Under the pieces are notes generated by a model. The model was not told the DNA's origin and made no database searches. It worked only from the letters and a program-made list of their open reading frames with translations. Below, piece after piece: positions 53,379 through 61,389 of a DNA stretch of 64,000 bases. The stretch's first letter is position 1; every line of letters begins with the position of its first letter. A program made the translations under genes and the position numbers. The stretch comes from an uncultured Cellvibrio sp. (GTDB lineage: Bacteria > Pseudomonadota > Gammaproteobacteria > Pseudomonadales > Cellvibrionaceae), in assembly GCA_946480695.1 (NCBI GenBank), contig CAMLKG010000008.1, positions 62,001 to 126,000 on the forward strand, written 5' to 3'.

Positions 53379-53868
53379 TATTGGCAACAGTTGCGGGCAA
53401 CCGCGTATCGAGCAAGCCGGGCCGTTATTAATTGCCGGCTTACGCGAGCCGCTGGATGAATACGCCGCACAAAAAATACCGCAACTCTGGCACCAGTTAA
53501 TTGCCTGCGGGGATCAAATCCCGCAGCGCAACGGTCGGGCTGATTATGGGGTATGCATTCATTTGCGGGACAACGAGTACTATTACATGGCGGGTTGCAG
53601 CGTATGGGATTTTACCGGCCTACCCGAGATTTTCAGTCCGTTTATTATCCCATCCCAAACCTACGCGGTGTTTACCCATAACGGCGATGTCAATCACATC
53701 AGGGACACTATTGGTTTCGCATTCGATCAATGGTTACCGCAGTCAACATATCGCCATGCAACTGCCCCGGAAAATGCCCTGCATTTTTTTGAGCGTTATG
53801 GCGAGAGGTTTGATCCGCAAACGGGCAGAGGTGATATCGAGATTTGGTTGCCGGTTACGGGCAGCTGA
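53350..53868 (+). CDS. Stand-alone GyrI-like/AraC effector-binding domain protein
   Basis: 172 residues with no DNA-binding part. The domain pattern is clear: IPQLWHQLI, ADYGVCIHL, YYYMAGCSV, IPSQTYAVFTHNGDVNHIRDTIGFAFDQWLP and RYGERFDPQTGRGDIEIWLPV. These domains bind small hydrophobic molecules, and some hydrolyse them. The start at ATG 53350 overlaps the DGPF gene end by 29 bases; the ribosome site is weak, so coupling is likely. The only AraC-related sequence in the window; it is not an arabinose regulator. Confidence 0.87.
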   Translation: MNVSNNTLADIGNSCGQPRIEQAGPLLIAGLREPLDEYAAQKIPQLWHQLIACGDQIPQRNGRADYGVCIHLRDNEYYYMAGCSVWDFTGLPEIFSPFIIPSQTYAVFTHNGDVNHIRDTIGFAFDQWLPQSTYRHATAPENALHFFERYGERFDPQTGRGDIEIWLPVTGS

Positions 53869-53883
53869 TGCGTTATTTCGCAA

Positions 53884-53931
53884 GCACAGACAATAGGAAG
53901 CTTGTTTACTGTTGTTCAGGTTTGTCTGTGC
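53884..53931. terminator. Bidirectional hairpin between converging genes
   Basis: GCACAGACAA (53884-53893) and TTGTCTGTGC (53922-53931) form a perfect 10-bp stem around a 28-base loop, between the GyrI-like gene and the L,D-transpeptidase gene. Confidence 0.65.
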
Positions 53932-53971
53932 CTGCGTAAGAATTATGTTATGCGCTTCATTCTTTGTGATT

Positions 53972-55822
53972 TTATTTCCGCTCATCCAGCGCAGCCAATA
54001 CCGCGGCATCGCGCGCATATATGTCGGGCTTAAACGCGATCCTGTTTTCGCTGATAGCATCCACTGTCCAATAGGCGAGCAGGATCGGCACCCGTTTGGC
54101 CAAGGTAACGTTTCTGGTTTTGCCGGCATCAAGCGCCTGGTTGATTGCGGCCTTATCCCAACCCGGGGTTTCCGCTAACAGTAATTCCACCAACTCGAGG
54201 GCGCGCTCCACACGAATGCAACCCGAACTGAATGCGCGCTGGCTTTTGTTGAATAGTTTTTGGTGTGGCGTATCGTGCAGATATACCGCATGTGTATTGG
54301 GGAAACGGATTACCGCTTTACCGAGGGCAGAGTGCGGGCCCGCATCCTGGCGCAAGGTGACATTGCCCGGCCTATACCAATCAATTGTAGCAGGGTCCAA
54401 TACTTTGCCGTTGCTATCCAGTACGCGAATTTTGTTTTCGCGTAAATAATTTAAATCCTTGCGCACTTTCGGCAAAACATCCTTACGCAAAATCGTCGGT
54501 GGAACTGTCCAGGTCGGGTTAAGGGTTATGTAATTCACTTCCGATTTAAAAATCGGACTGGTGCGATAAGACATTCCCACCTGCACCCGCGAACGCCAGA
54601 TAGGTTGGTTGGCTTTGAAATAGGTAACCTTAAAACCTGCCACATCCACCAACACCATTTCTGGCGGAATGTTGTGTAATAACCAGCGGGCCCGATCCAG
54701 GTTTACGCGGATTTGATCCACCCGCGCGCGCGCTGAAATATTTAACGTGGCGCGGGTCGCCGGGCCTATTGCGCCGTCCACTTCCAGATATTGATCGCGT
54801 TGGAATTGCTTTACCGCCTCCACCAGATATTCATCAAACACTTCGGCGGGATTTACCGGTACAGCAGAGGATGACGCCGCGGCAATCACTTCCGCAGCAG
54901 ATGATGACTGCGCAACGGATGATGACGCACCTTCACTCGCAACCTGGGCAGGATTGCTAACCACAGACGCCGCTATAGAAGATGATTTTTTGCCTGCCTG
55001 GCATTTTTCAATCAGTGCGCGGGTTTCGTCGGGCGTTAATTGCGGATCGATATATTCGCCGGTCACGCGCAAGCGTTCACGCAAAATGGCAACTTGCGGG
55101 TCAACCATGCAGGGTTTGAGGGTCGGGCCTGCGGGCAATGACGGCCATCCCCCGGACGCTTCCAATTGGCGGTAATGCGCTAAACCGGCGACAAGGCTGC
55201 GGTAAATAGGATGCTGCGGTCGAGTCTTGGCGAAAAGGTCATGGATGCTGCCGCTATCCATGATATCGATCATTTCCACACCGATACTGGCCAGCGCCAA
55301 ATCCTCCAATTCAAAATTCCATTGTGGGTCCAACCCTGCGGGATCAACCTTACCGTTAAAGAGGTGGTAAAGCGCGCGCAGATAAGCGGTAGTTGCACGC
55401 AGCTCGTCATCGACGCGCATGCCCAATAACCCAGTGGATTCCTCTCCTATCAATGGCAACGCATTGCGCAATTGCGCGACCTGGTAATCGTCCGGGTTAA
55501 GGCCATCATCGGTAAGGGATTCCAGTTCGTAGATCAACTCGCTTAAGCGTGCTTTGTTATTCCAGGCCGGGCGGTATTGCCGTTGCTGGTAAAAACCGGC
55601 CACTGCCTGGTTCAAAAAATGAATACTCTTCGAATCAGCACCTTCATAAGCCAACTGTAATGCGACAATGCGCGCCTCTATTTCCTGCGCCATCAATTCC
55701 GCATACGGAAGTTTCGCCTTAACCTCGCTATCGCGTGCGGCCTGGGCCGAGCCTCCCAGAACCATCAATAACACCACCCCTATCCAAACCTTCCCCCATA
55801 CCGCACACCGAAATAACTCCAT
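53972..55822 (-). CDS. L,D-transpeptidase, YcbB/LdtD type, with serine-rich insert
   Basis: 616 residues. Signal peptide (WIGVVLLMVLGGSAQA), scaffold domain (about 60-270), then an alanine/serine-rich stretch (about 275-325, SSSIAASV...SSSVAQSSS) and a peptidoglycan-binding helix bundle (VEAVKQFQRDQYLEVDGAIGPATRATLN). The YkuD catalytic domain (about 375-560) ends in the motif HDTPHQKLFNKSQRAFSSGCIRV with nucleophile cysteine. It forms 3-3 cross-links in the murein. The serine run is like the linkers of secreted enzymes in Cellvibrio. Divergent from the second transpeptidase, 262 bases apart. Confidence 0.9.
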   Translation of the reverse strand: MELFRCAVWGKVWIGVVLLMVLGGSAQAARDSEVKAKLPYAELMAQEIEARIVALQLAYEGADSKSIHFLNQAVAGFYQQRQYRPAWNNKARLSELIYELESLTDDGLNPDDYQVAQLRNALPLIGEESTGLLGMRVDDELRATTAYLRALYHLFNGKVDPAGLDPQWNFELEDLALASIGVEMIDIMDSGSIHDLFAKTRPQHPIYRSLVAGLAHYRQLEASGGWPSLPAGPTLKPCMVDPQVAILRERLRVTGEYIDPQLTPDETRALIEKCQAGKKSSSIAASVVSNPAQVASEGASSSVAQSSSAAEVIAAASSSAVPVNPAEVFDEYLVEAVKQFQRDQYLEVDGAIGPATRATLNISARARVDQIRVNLDRARWLLHNIPPEMVLVDVAGFKVTYFKANQPIWRSRVQVGMSYRTSPIFKSEVNYITLNPTWTVPPTILRKDVLPKVRKDLNYLRENKIRVLDSNGKVLDPATIDWYRPGNVTLRQDAGPHSALGKAVIRFPNTHAVYLHDTPHQKLFNKSQRAFSSGCIRVERALELVELLLAETPGWDKAAINQALDAGKTRNVTLAKRVPILLAYWTVDAISENRIAFKPDIYARDAAVLAALDERK

Positions 55823-56084
55823 ACATCAGCGCTCCTGCACGCTCACTTTCATATCGTTATTACAACTGACAATGAAAAACCCCAAATTGTTGGTTAAAAA
55901 ATAGCTAATAAATCTATAGAAAACGACTTTTTATGGATCTTTTGTTATTTGCCCTACCCCAAAGGCAGTGCTAGCATTCGGACTTACGGTTTTTGCCGAT
56001 AAAAAATCCTTGTTATATCTCATAACACAATAAACACCAGCAAGGTCGCTACATCGTTCACCCTCCCGGCACCTGGGGTTTTAC

Positions 56085-56873
56085 ATGCGTTATCGAACAC
56101 TCATAGCCTTTATTTTAACGGCTTGCTTCAGCATTCCTTTAATAGCCAATGCGTCTATTAATAACCAACAAACTGTTTCTCCGGAAAACCCGAATTATCG
56201 CGCCGGGATTAACCCGTTTAAAAGCGCCTTGCCCGGAACCGGCGATTCCTATTTGCAGTTACTGAATAAAATGTCCCGCGCCGCGCCCAGCGCAAATCCC
56301 AAGGTGATTGCTATGGCTCTCTCGGCGCTGGATTGCGCCTTAAGCGAAGGCATGACACCCGCACGTAACCTGACATTGATTGATTATTCCCTGGTCTCCA
56401 CCAAACCACGCCTTTGGGTATTTGACCTGGCTACCGGCAAGCTACTGTTCAATGAACTGGTTGCCCACGGGATGAAAACCGGTAAAAACTTCGCCCGCAA
56501 CTTTTCCAATACCTACGGCAGCCACCAAACCAGCCTCGGCCTGTTTCGCACCAAGGAGACTTATATCGGCGCTAATGGTTATTCGTTGCGAATGGAAGGG
56601 TTGGAAGAAGGCTTTAATGACAAGGCAATGGAGCGCGCCATTGTATTCCACGGCGCAGATTATGTGGATTTAAAGCTGGCCCGGAAATTAGGTCACCTGG
56701 GACGCAGCCATGGCTGCCCTGCGGTACGCCGGGGTGTCGCCCAAAAAGTGATCGACACCATCAAAGGCGATCAATTCCTGTTTTCCTATTACCCGGACAA
56801 ACATTGGCTAAGTGCCTCGAAATTCCTGAACTGCCCGCACAACCAGCGCCTCGCGCAAAACATTATCCAGTAA
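56085..56873 (+). CDS. Murein L,D-transpeptidase catalytic domain protein (YkuD_2 type)
   Basis: 262 residues with a signal peptide (MRYRTLIAFILTACFSIPLIANA). The family core includes LTLIDYSLVSTKPRLWVFDLATGKLLF, GSHQTSLGLFRT, and the catalytic block VFHGADYV...GRSHGCPAVRR with His and nucleophile Cys. Unlike the neighbouring enzyme it has no peptidoglycan-binding domain. It could act as an L,D-transpeptidase or carboxypeptidase on murein. Confidence 0.87.
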   Translation: MRYRTLIAFILTACFSIPLIANASINNQQTVSPENPNYRAGINPFKSALPGTGDSYLQLLNKMSRAAPSANPKVIAMALSALDCALSEGMTPARNLTLIDYSLVSTKPRLWVFDLATGKLLFNELVAHGMKTGKNFARNFSNTYGSHQTSLGLFRTKETYIGANGYSLRMEGLEEGFNDKAMERAIVFHGADYVDLKLARKLGHLGRSHGCPAVRRGVAQKVIDTIKGDQFLFSYYPDKHWLSASKFLNCPHNQRLAQNIIQ

Positions 56874-56900
56874 TCCCCCGTCTATCATGACTTCCAATCG

Positions 56901-56945
56901 GAGGCTGCCTCGCAGCCTCTGCAAACGCCCCACTGTTAAGCAGTG
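56901..56945. terminator. Two short hairpins after the YkuD_2 gene
   Basis: GAGGCTGC-CTC-GCAGCCTC (56901-56919) is a perfect 8-bp stem; CACTG-TTAAG-CAGTG follows at about 56931-56945. Neither has a T-run. Confidence 0.4.
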
Positions 56946-57078
56946 TTAAAGATTGCTTCCCGCCGTTCCCCGATAATCAAGCTGTGTAAAAGCATTCGCT
57001 GGGCAGCCAAATAGTCGCTATAACTAAAACTATAAGATCAATACGATAACAATCCACAACCCTGGGATACACGCTCAC

Positions 57079-57876
57079 ATGATTACACCCGTTTCAAAAC
57101 GCGGCCCATCGCCCGTTTACATAGGCCTTTTATCCACCCTGTGCATGCTCGGGCCGAATGCGCAGGCTGCCGAAAAAGCTGACAAGGAACCCTGGCAACT
57201 CGCGCAGGAAACAGAAGTATGGGAGCCGGTACCCAAAGTAATCCAGGCACCGGCAAATGCAGCCCCTTCCGATGCGATAGTTTTGTTTGATGGTAAAAAC
57301 CTGAACCAGTGGCAAGGTACCGAAGGCGGCGCCGCTAAATGGAAAGTGGCTGATGGCGCACTTACCGTCGCCCCCAAAACCGGTGATATAAAGACCAAGG
57401 AATCATTTTGCGATGTGCAATTGCATATCGAATGGATGACCCCAACCCGTTTCATCGGTGAAGACGGCAAACCGCAAGAAAGCCAGGGCCGCAGCAACAG
57501 CGGGGTGTTCTTCCAGGAACGCTATGAAGTACAGGTATTGGATTCCTACAACAACAAAACCTACCCCAACGGCCAGGCGGGTTCTATCTATAAGCAATCG
57601 ATCCCGCTGGTCAACGCCACACGCGCGCCAGGCGAATGGCAAACCTACGACATTATTTTCACCGCGCCAAAATTTGATAGCGCACAAAAACTTGTGTCGC
57701 CCGGCTATGTGACCGTTTTGCACAACGGCGTGCTGGTGCAAAACCATGTTGAAATCCAGGGCGCAACTGAATGGATTGGCAAACCCGTTTATAAGCCCCA
57801 CGGTTGCGCGCCCTTGCGTTTACAAGACCATGGCAACCCTGTGAGCTTCCGCAATATATGGACACGCAAGCTCTAA
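57079..57876 (+). CDS. DUF1080 (3-keto-disaccharide hydrolase/lyase-like) protein
   Basis: 265 residues. A signal peptide precedes QAAEK (start region MITPVSKRGPSP with a hydrophobic core at 14-30). The concanavalin-like jelly roll carries IVLFDGKNLNQWQG, WKVADGALTV, CDVQLHIEWMTP, RSNSGVFFQERYEVQVLDS and PLRLQDHGNPVSFRNIWTRKL, the full DUF1080 pattern. Some family members have been shown to cleave 3-keto-glycosides. The next gene, a cytochrome c/propeller protein, lies 100 bases downstream, beyond a terminator. Confidence 0.88.
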   Translation: MITPVSKRGPSPVYIGLLSTLCMLGPNAQAAEKADKEPWQLAQETEVWEPVPKVIQAPANAAPSDAIVLFDGKNLNQWQGTEGGAAKWKVADGALTVAPKTGDIKTKESFCDVQLHIEWMTPTRFIGEDGKPQESQGRSNSGVFFQERYEVQVLDSYNNKTYPNGQAGSIYKQSIPLVNATRAPGEWQTYDIIFTAPKFDSAQKLVSPGYVTVLHNGVLVQNHVEIQGATEWIGKPVYKPHGCAPLRLQDHGNPVSFRNIWTRKL

Positions 57877-57927
57877 CTCCCGTTTCTGTCCGCTGACGGT
57901 TTAGCTTTATTGAACTGTCAATGTTTC

Positions 57928-57954
57928 GCGCCGCCCGCAAGGCGGCGCTTTTTT
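57928..57954 (+). terminator. Terminator of the DUF1080 gene
   Basis: GCGCCGCC, CGCAA, GGCGGCGC then TTTTTT, 51 bases after the stop. It lies 23 bases before the next gene start, so that gene may depend on read-through or a promoter within the stem region. Confidence 0.85.
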
Positions 57955-57976
57955 ATCATGAATCAGGTAATCAACC

Positions 57977-60900
57977 ATGCCGTTAATTAATCAACTGCGT
58001 GCATCGCTGCTTGTACTTTTTTGCGCATATTCCAGTGGCGTTGCGCTGGCGGATACCCCCGCGCTTAGCTTCAAGGAAAATCCCGCCTGGAAACTGGCCG
58101 CCGCCGCCAGTGCGGTAGGCAATAAATTGCCACTGACGCCGGCGAAAGACGGAAGCATCCTCGCCCTTGGCCCCCAGGGCAGTTCCGAACATTTGGTTAG
58201 CGCCGCGTGGCTGGGCGATGCAGTTGTTGATATGGAATTCCTGGTACCCGAAGGAAGCGACGCGAAACTATTCCTGCAGGGCCGCTACGCTATTGATTTA
58301 AAAAATGTGAATAACGAATGGCAACATTTGCGTGCGAAATTTCGCGCTCCGCGCTACAACGAAGCCAGTACCAAGGTTGAATCCGCATTGATTGTGGAAG
58401 TGCGTATCAATGGCGAACAAATACTCCTCAATGATATTCGTCCGCAGATGAGCGAAGGCTCCAGTATCCCTTGGGAAGGTCCATCGGGTGCCACCAGCCT
58501 GCTGGTAAGGAAAGGCCAGCTTGCACTGCGCAATTTCAAAATTGCGCCGGCGGATTTTTCGCAAATTGTTATGCCTGGAACCTCCGGTGAGGAGACTAAC
58601 GAAAAAGAGCTGGTCGATTTTGTGGCGTTGGGTAAAGAGACCTTCGAATCCGTCGGTTGTAACGCTTGCCACCTGACAGCCAAGGATGATGGCGGGGTTA
58701 GCAGCGGACCCAACCTCTACGGTTTGTTTAAGCGCGAACCGCGCGACCGGGAAATTGTTGAAGGCGGAGAAGGCCATCGCTTCACGATTAAAGCGGATCG
58801 CCAATATTTACATCGCAGTGTTCGCTCAGCACCCGACCAATTAGCCGTTGCCGAAAAAGGCACGAAAAAAGGCGAAGCTTATTTGCCGATTATGCCGTCG
58901 TTTCCATTGCAGGTATTGAGTGATATCCAAATCGACGCTATCGGTGATTACCTCGCGACATTAAATGATGTCAACGCTCAAGGCCCCGCCATTAAATTAC
59001 TCGCAAAAACCGGTGCCGCTGAATACGATCCAATCGCTGACCGATTGCAATTGCTGGTCGATGACGAAGTGCGAATTCAGCGCGGTCCTATGCCTGGTGT
59101 ATCCGGCCGCGCAATCCATGTCGGCTCGCCCTGGGGTGTTAACTATTCGTTTGATCCCCGTTTGCTGGCCATCACCAAAATCTGGCAGGGTGGATTTTTG
59201 GACATGACCGGCGAGTTTACCAATCGCGGCGGCAAAGGTTTGAAAATGGGTTACGAAAGCCGCGAAATTAATTTCGGCGCGCAGGAATTTTTACTGGCGC
59301 CATTAAACGCGCAAGGCAAGCTAATCGATTCCTCATTTAAAAATGCAAAATTCGGTGATCCCGAAACAGCCAAAGCATCGCTCTACAGCAAAGAAGACCA
59401 CCTGCCCCGTGTAGTCGCCATGGATGCGCAATTCCTCGGTTATACACGCAACTCCAAACAAAAAAATGCGCTGCCTACCTTCAACTATCGCGTGGGTGAA
59501 AACACATTAAAAATCCAAACGCTCATTGCCGACGACGGCGAAGTAACCATCACACTTGGGGGCGACATCAAAACAGCACAACAATTTGCGCTGAACACAC
59601 AACTCTTGCAGGATGTTAAGGCAAGCAAGGGGGAAACCAGCAATGGTCGCTGGATAGTGCCTGCGGGAATTAATGCCGCCACCCTCACCGCTAAAATGCA
59701 AGTCGCTGCCAATGTATGGCATGCGAAAAAAACAGACTTTGATTATCGCAAGCAGCCCATCAAGATCACCGCATCAACTGCCAATTTGCCCGCAGGCTAC
59801 CGCATCGAAAATTATTATCCACCGAAAGATAATTTCGGCCGCGAACAATTATTCGAAGCCCTGGGTCTGGCATTAACCAAAGATAATACGCTGGTGGTTG
59901 CTACACGCACGGCGGGTATCTGGCGCATGGTAAAAGGCCAGTGGCAATTATTTGCCGAAGGCACATTCGACAGCCTTGGTGTACTGGCGGAAGACGACAA
60001 AGGCCTCACCCTTATCGCGGGGCAAAAAGCCGAACTCACGCGCATTCGCGACACCAATGGTGATGGCATTGCCGATAGTTACGAAACCCTGTTTGATGCG
60101 CACGCCTACCATGGCAACTATCATTCCTATATGCACGGCCCGGTCCGCGGCAAGGACGGTGCTTATTACATCAGCATTAACCTCGCGGATGGCAGCGACG
60201 GTTCCACTCACAAGGCCGGCGGGAAATATATGGGTAGTGCCGGTGGTTTGGCGGGTTGGAATATTCGTATTGAGCCCGACGGAAAATTTGCCACCTGGGC
60301 AAATGGTTTGCGCAGTCCGGCAGGCCTGGGCACCGGGCCGGATGGCCGACTCTGGTATTCGGATAACCAGGGTGAATACATGGGAACCTCCAAGCTCTTC
60401 GTCATTGAAAAAGATAAATTTTATGGACATCCCTCCGCATTGGTTGACTTGCCGGGCATGACCCCGGATTCACCGGAAATTGCCTGGGAAAAAGTGCAGG
60501 ACAAACGCACCCGGGCAATTATCCTCCTGCCACACAATCGCGTCGCCAATTCACCGGGTAACCCCGAATGGATTACCCATAAAAAATTCGGTCCGTTTGC
60601 AACACAAATGTTGATGGGCGACCAAACCCAATCCAACCTGTTACGCATTGCGTTCCAGACTGTTGGGGGTATTGAGCAAGGCAGCGTAATGCCTTTCATT
60701 GATGGTTTGGAATCCGGTGTTATGCGTCCGCTATTTTTAAAGGATGGCAGTTTATTACTCGGCCAAACCGGCCGTGGCTGGCAGGCCAAGGGCGGCCATG
60801 TCGCGAGTTTGCAGCGCGTTATTTGGGATGGGAAAACAATTTCACCTGCCATTACCCGAATGCTGGCGACACCAGCAGGGTTTGCAATCGAATTCACTCG

Positions 60901-61213
60901 CGCAATTAACGACAAAATAACACCGGAGGAATTAAAATCCCTGTTAATCCTGGAATCATGGGTATACCGTGATGCGCCGGATTATGGTTCTGATGAACTG
61001 GATTTAACCCAGGAACCGATCAAATCCCTTTCCATCAGCAATGATCGGAAAACCGTGGATATCGATTTGGTGTCGCTACAACAAAAACAGGTTCATCCAC
61101 AACAAACCGCGCGCGTTTACCATGCGCAATTTAATTCAAAAACATTGTTTGAAAAAAATGCGACAGAAAAACTGGACGCTTATTACACGCTCTATAAATT
61201 CCCGCAGAAGTAA
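57977..61213 (+). CDS. Cytochrome c/beta-propeller protein (DUF6797-like, sugar dehydrogenase type)
   Basis: 1078 residues. Signal peptide (RASLLVLFCAYSSGVALA). A jelly-roll part (about 30-200) precedes a class I cytochrome c domain (about 215-330) with the haem site CNACH at 228-232 and a likely axial methionine in LPIMPSF. A beta-propeller with sorbosone/glucose-dehydrogenase flavour (about 600-930) follows; it has a calcium-loop-like DTNGDGIADSYE at about 692 and YHGNYHSYMHGPVRGKDG. A small C-terminal domain ends it. Related proteins are typical of Planctomycetes and other polysaccharide users, usually near DUF1080 genes. I infer oxidation of sugars in the periplasm with electron transfer to haem; this is not proven. 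Confidence 0.8.
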   Translation: MPLINQLRASLLVLFCAYSSGVALADTPALSFKENPAWKLAAAASAVGNKLPLTPAKDGSILALGPQGSSEHLVSAAWLGDAVVDMEFLVPEGSDAKLFLQGRYAIDLKNVNNEWQHLRAKFRAPRYNEASTKVESALIVEVRINGEQILLNDIRPQMSEGSSIPWEGPSGATSLLVRKGQLALRNFKIAPADFSQIVMPGTSGEETNEKELVDFVALGKETFESVGCNACHLTAKDDGGVSSGPNLYGLFKREPRDREIVEGGEGHRFTIKADRQYLHRSVRSAPDQLAVAEKGTKKGEAYLPIMPSFPLQVLSDIQIDAIGDYLATLNDVNAQGPAIKLLAKTGAAEYDPIADRLQLLVDDEVRIQRGPMPGVSGRAIHVGSPWGVNYSFDPRLLAITKIWQGGFLDMTGEFTNRGGKGLKMGYESREINFGAQEFLLAPLNAQGKLIDSSFKNAKFGDPETAKASLYSKEDHLPRVVAMDAQFLGYTRNSKQKNALPTFNYRVGENTLKIQTLIADDGEVTITLGGDIKTAQQFALNTQLLQDVKASKGETSNGRWIVPAGINAATLTAKMQVAANVWHAKKTDFDYRKQPIKITASTANLPAGYRIENYYPPKDNFGREQLFEALGLALTKDNTLVVATRTAGIWRMVKGQWQLFAEGTFDSLGVLAEDDKGLTLIAGQKAELTRIRDTNGDGIADSYETLFDAHAYHGNYHSYMHGPVRGKDGAYYISINLADGSDGSTHKAGGKYMGSAGGLAGWNIRIEPDGKFATWANGLRSPAGLGTGPDGRLWYSDNQGEYMGTSKLFVIEKDKFYGHPSALVDLPGMTPDSPEIAWEKVQDKRTRAIILLPHNRVANSPGNPEWITHKKFGPFATQMLMGDQTQSNLLRIAFQTVGGIEQGSVMPFIDGLESGVMRPLFLKDGSLLLGQTGRGWQAKGGHVASLQRVIWDGKTISPAITRMLATPAGFAIEFTRAINDKITPEELKSLLILESWVYRDAPDYGSDELDLTQEPIKSLSISNDRKTVDIDLVSLQQKQVHPQQTARVYHAQFNSKTLFEKNATEKLDAYYTLYKFPQK

Positions 61214-61253
61214 TCAACGAATTATCCAGGTGAGACGAAAAAGAACCAGTATT

Positions 61254-61339
61254 GACTCCGGGACCCTGCGCAGCGTGGATGCTGCGCCCGAGCCTGCAAG
61301 GATGTATTCACGGCGCGCCCCGGGGTTAATACCGGAGTC
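61254..61339. repeat. Inverted-repeat element upstream of the BtuB-like gene
   Basis: GACTCCGG (61254-61261) and CCGGAGTC (61332-61339) close an 86-base unit. Inside are GCGCAGC-GTGGAT-GCTGCGC (61268-61287) and a GC-rich remainder. Composition is unlike the surrounding AT-rich spacer. It resembles intergenic repeats found in several gammaproteobacteria; no second copy is present in this window. Confidence 0.5.
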
Positions 61340-61389
61340 CGTTGTTCTCGCCCTACACTCGATCTAATTAATTACAATTAAGGTTTGCA

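Noticed and set aside
53350..53868. AraC-type arabinose regulator
   Set aside because: Only the effector-binding domain is present, there is no helix-turn-helix, and the gene belongs to the DGPF/VOC run far from the ara genes.
61214..61389. Cobalamin riboswitch upstream of the BtuB-like gene
   Set aside because: The spacer contains hairpins but I see no B12 box or the core pattern of a cobalamin aptamer.
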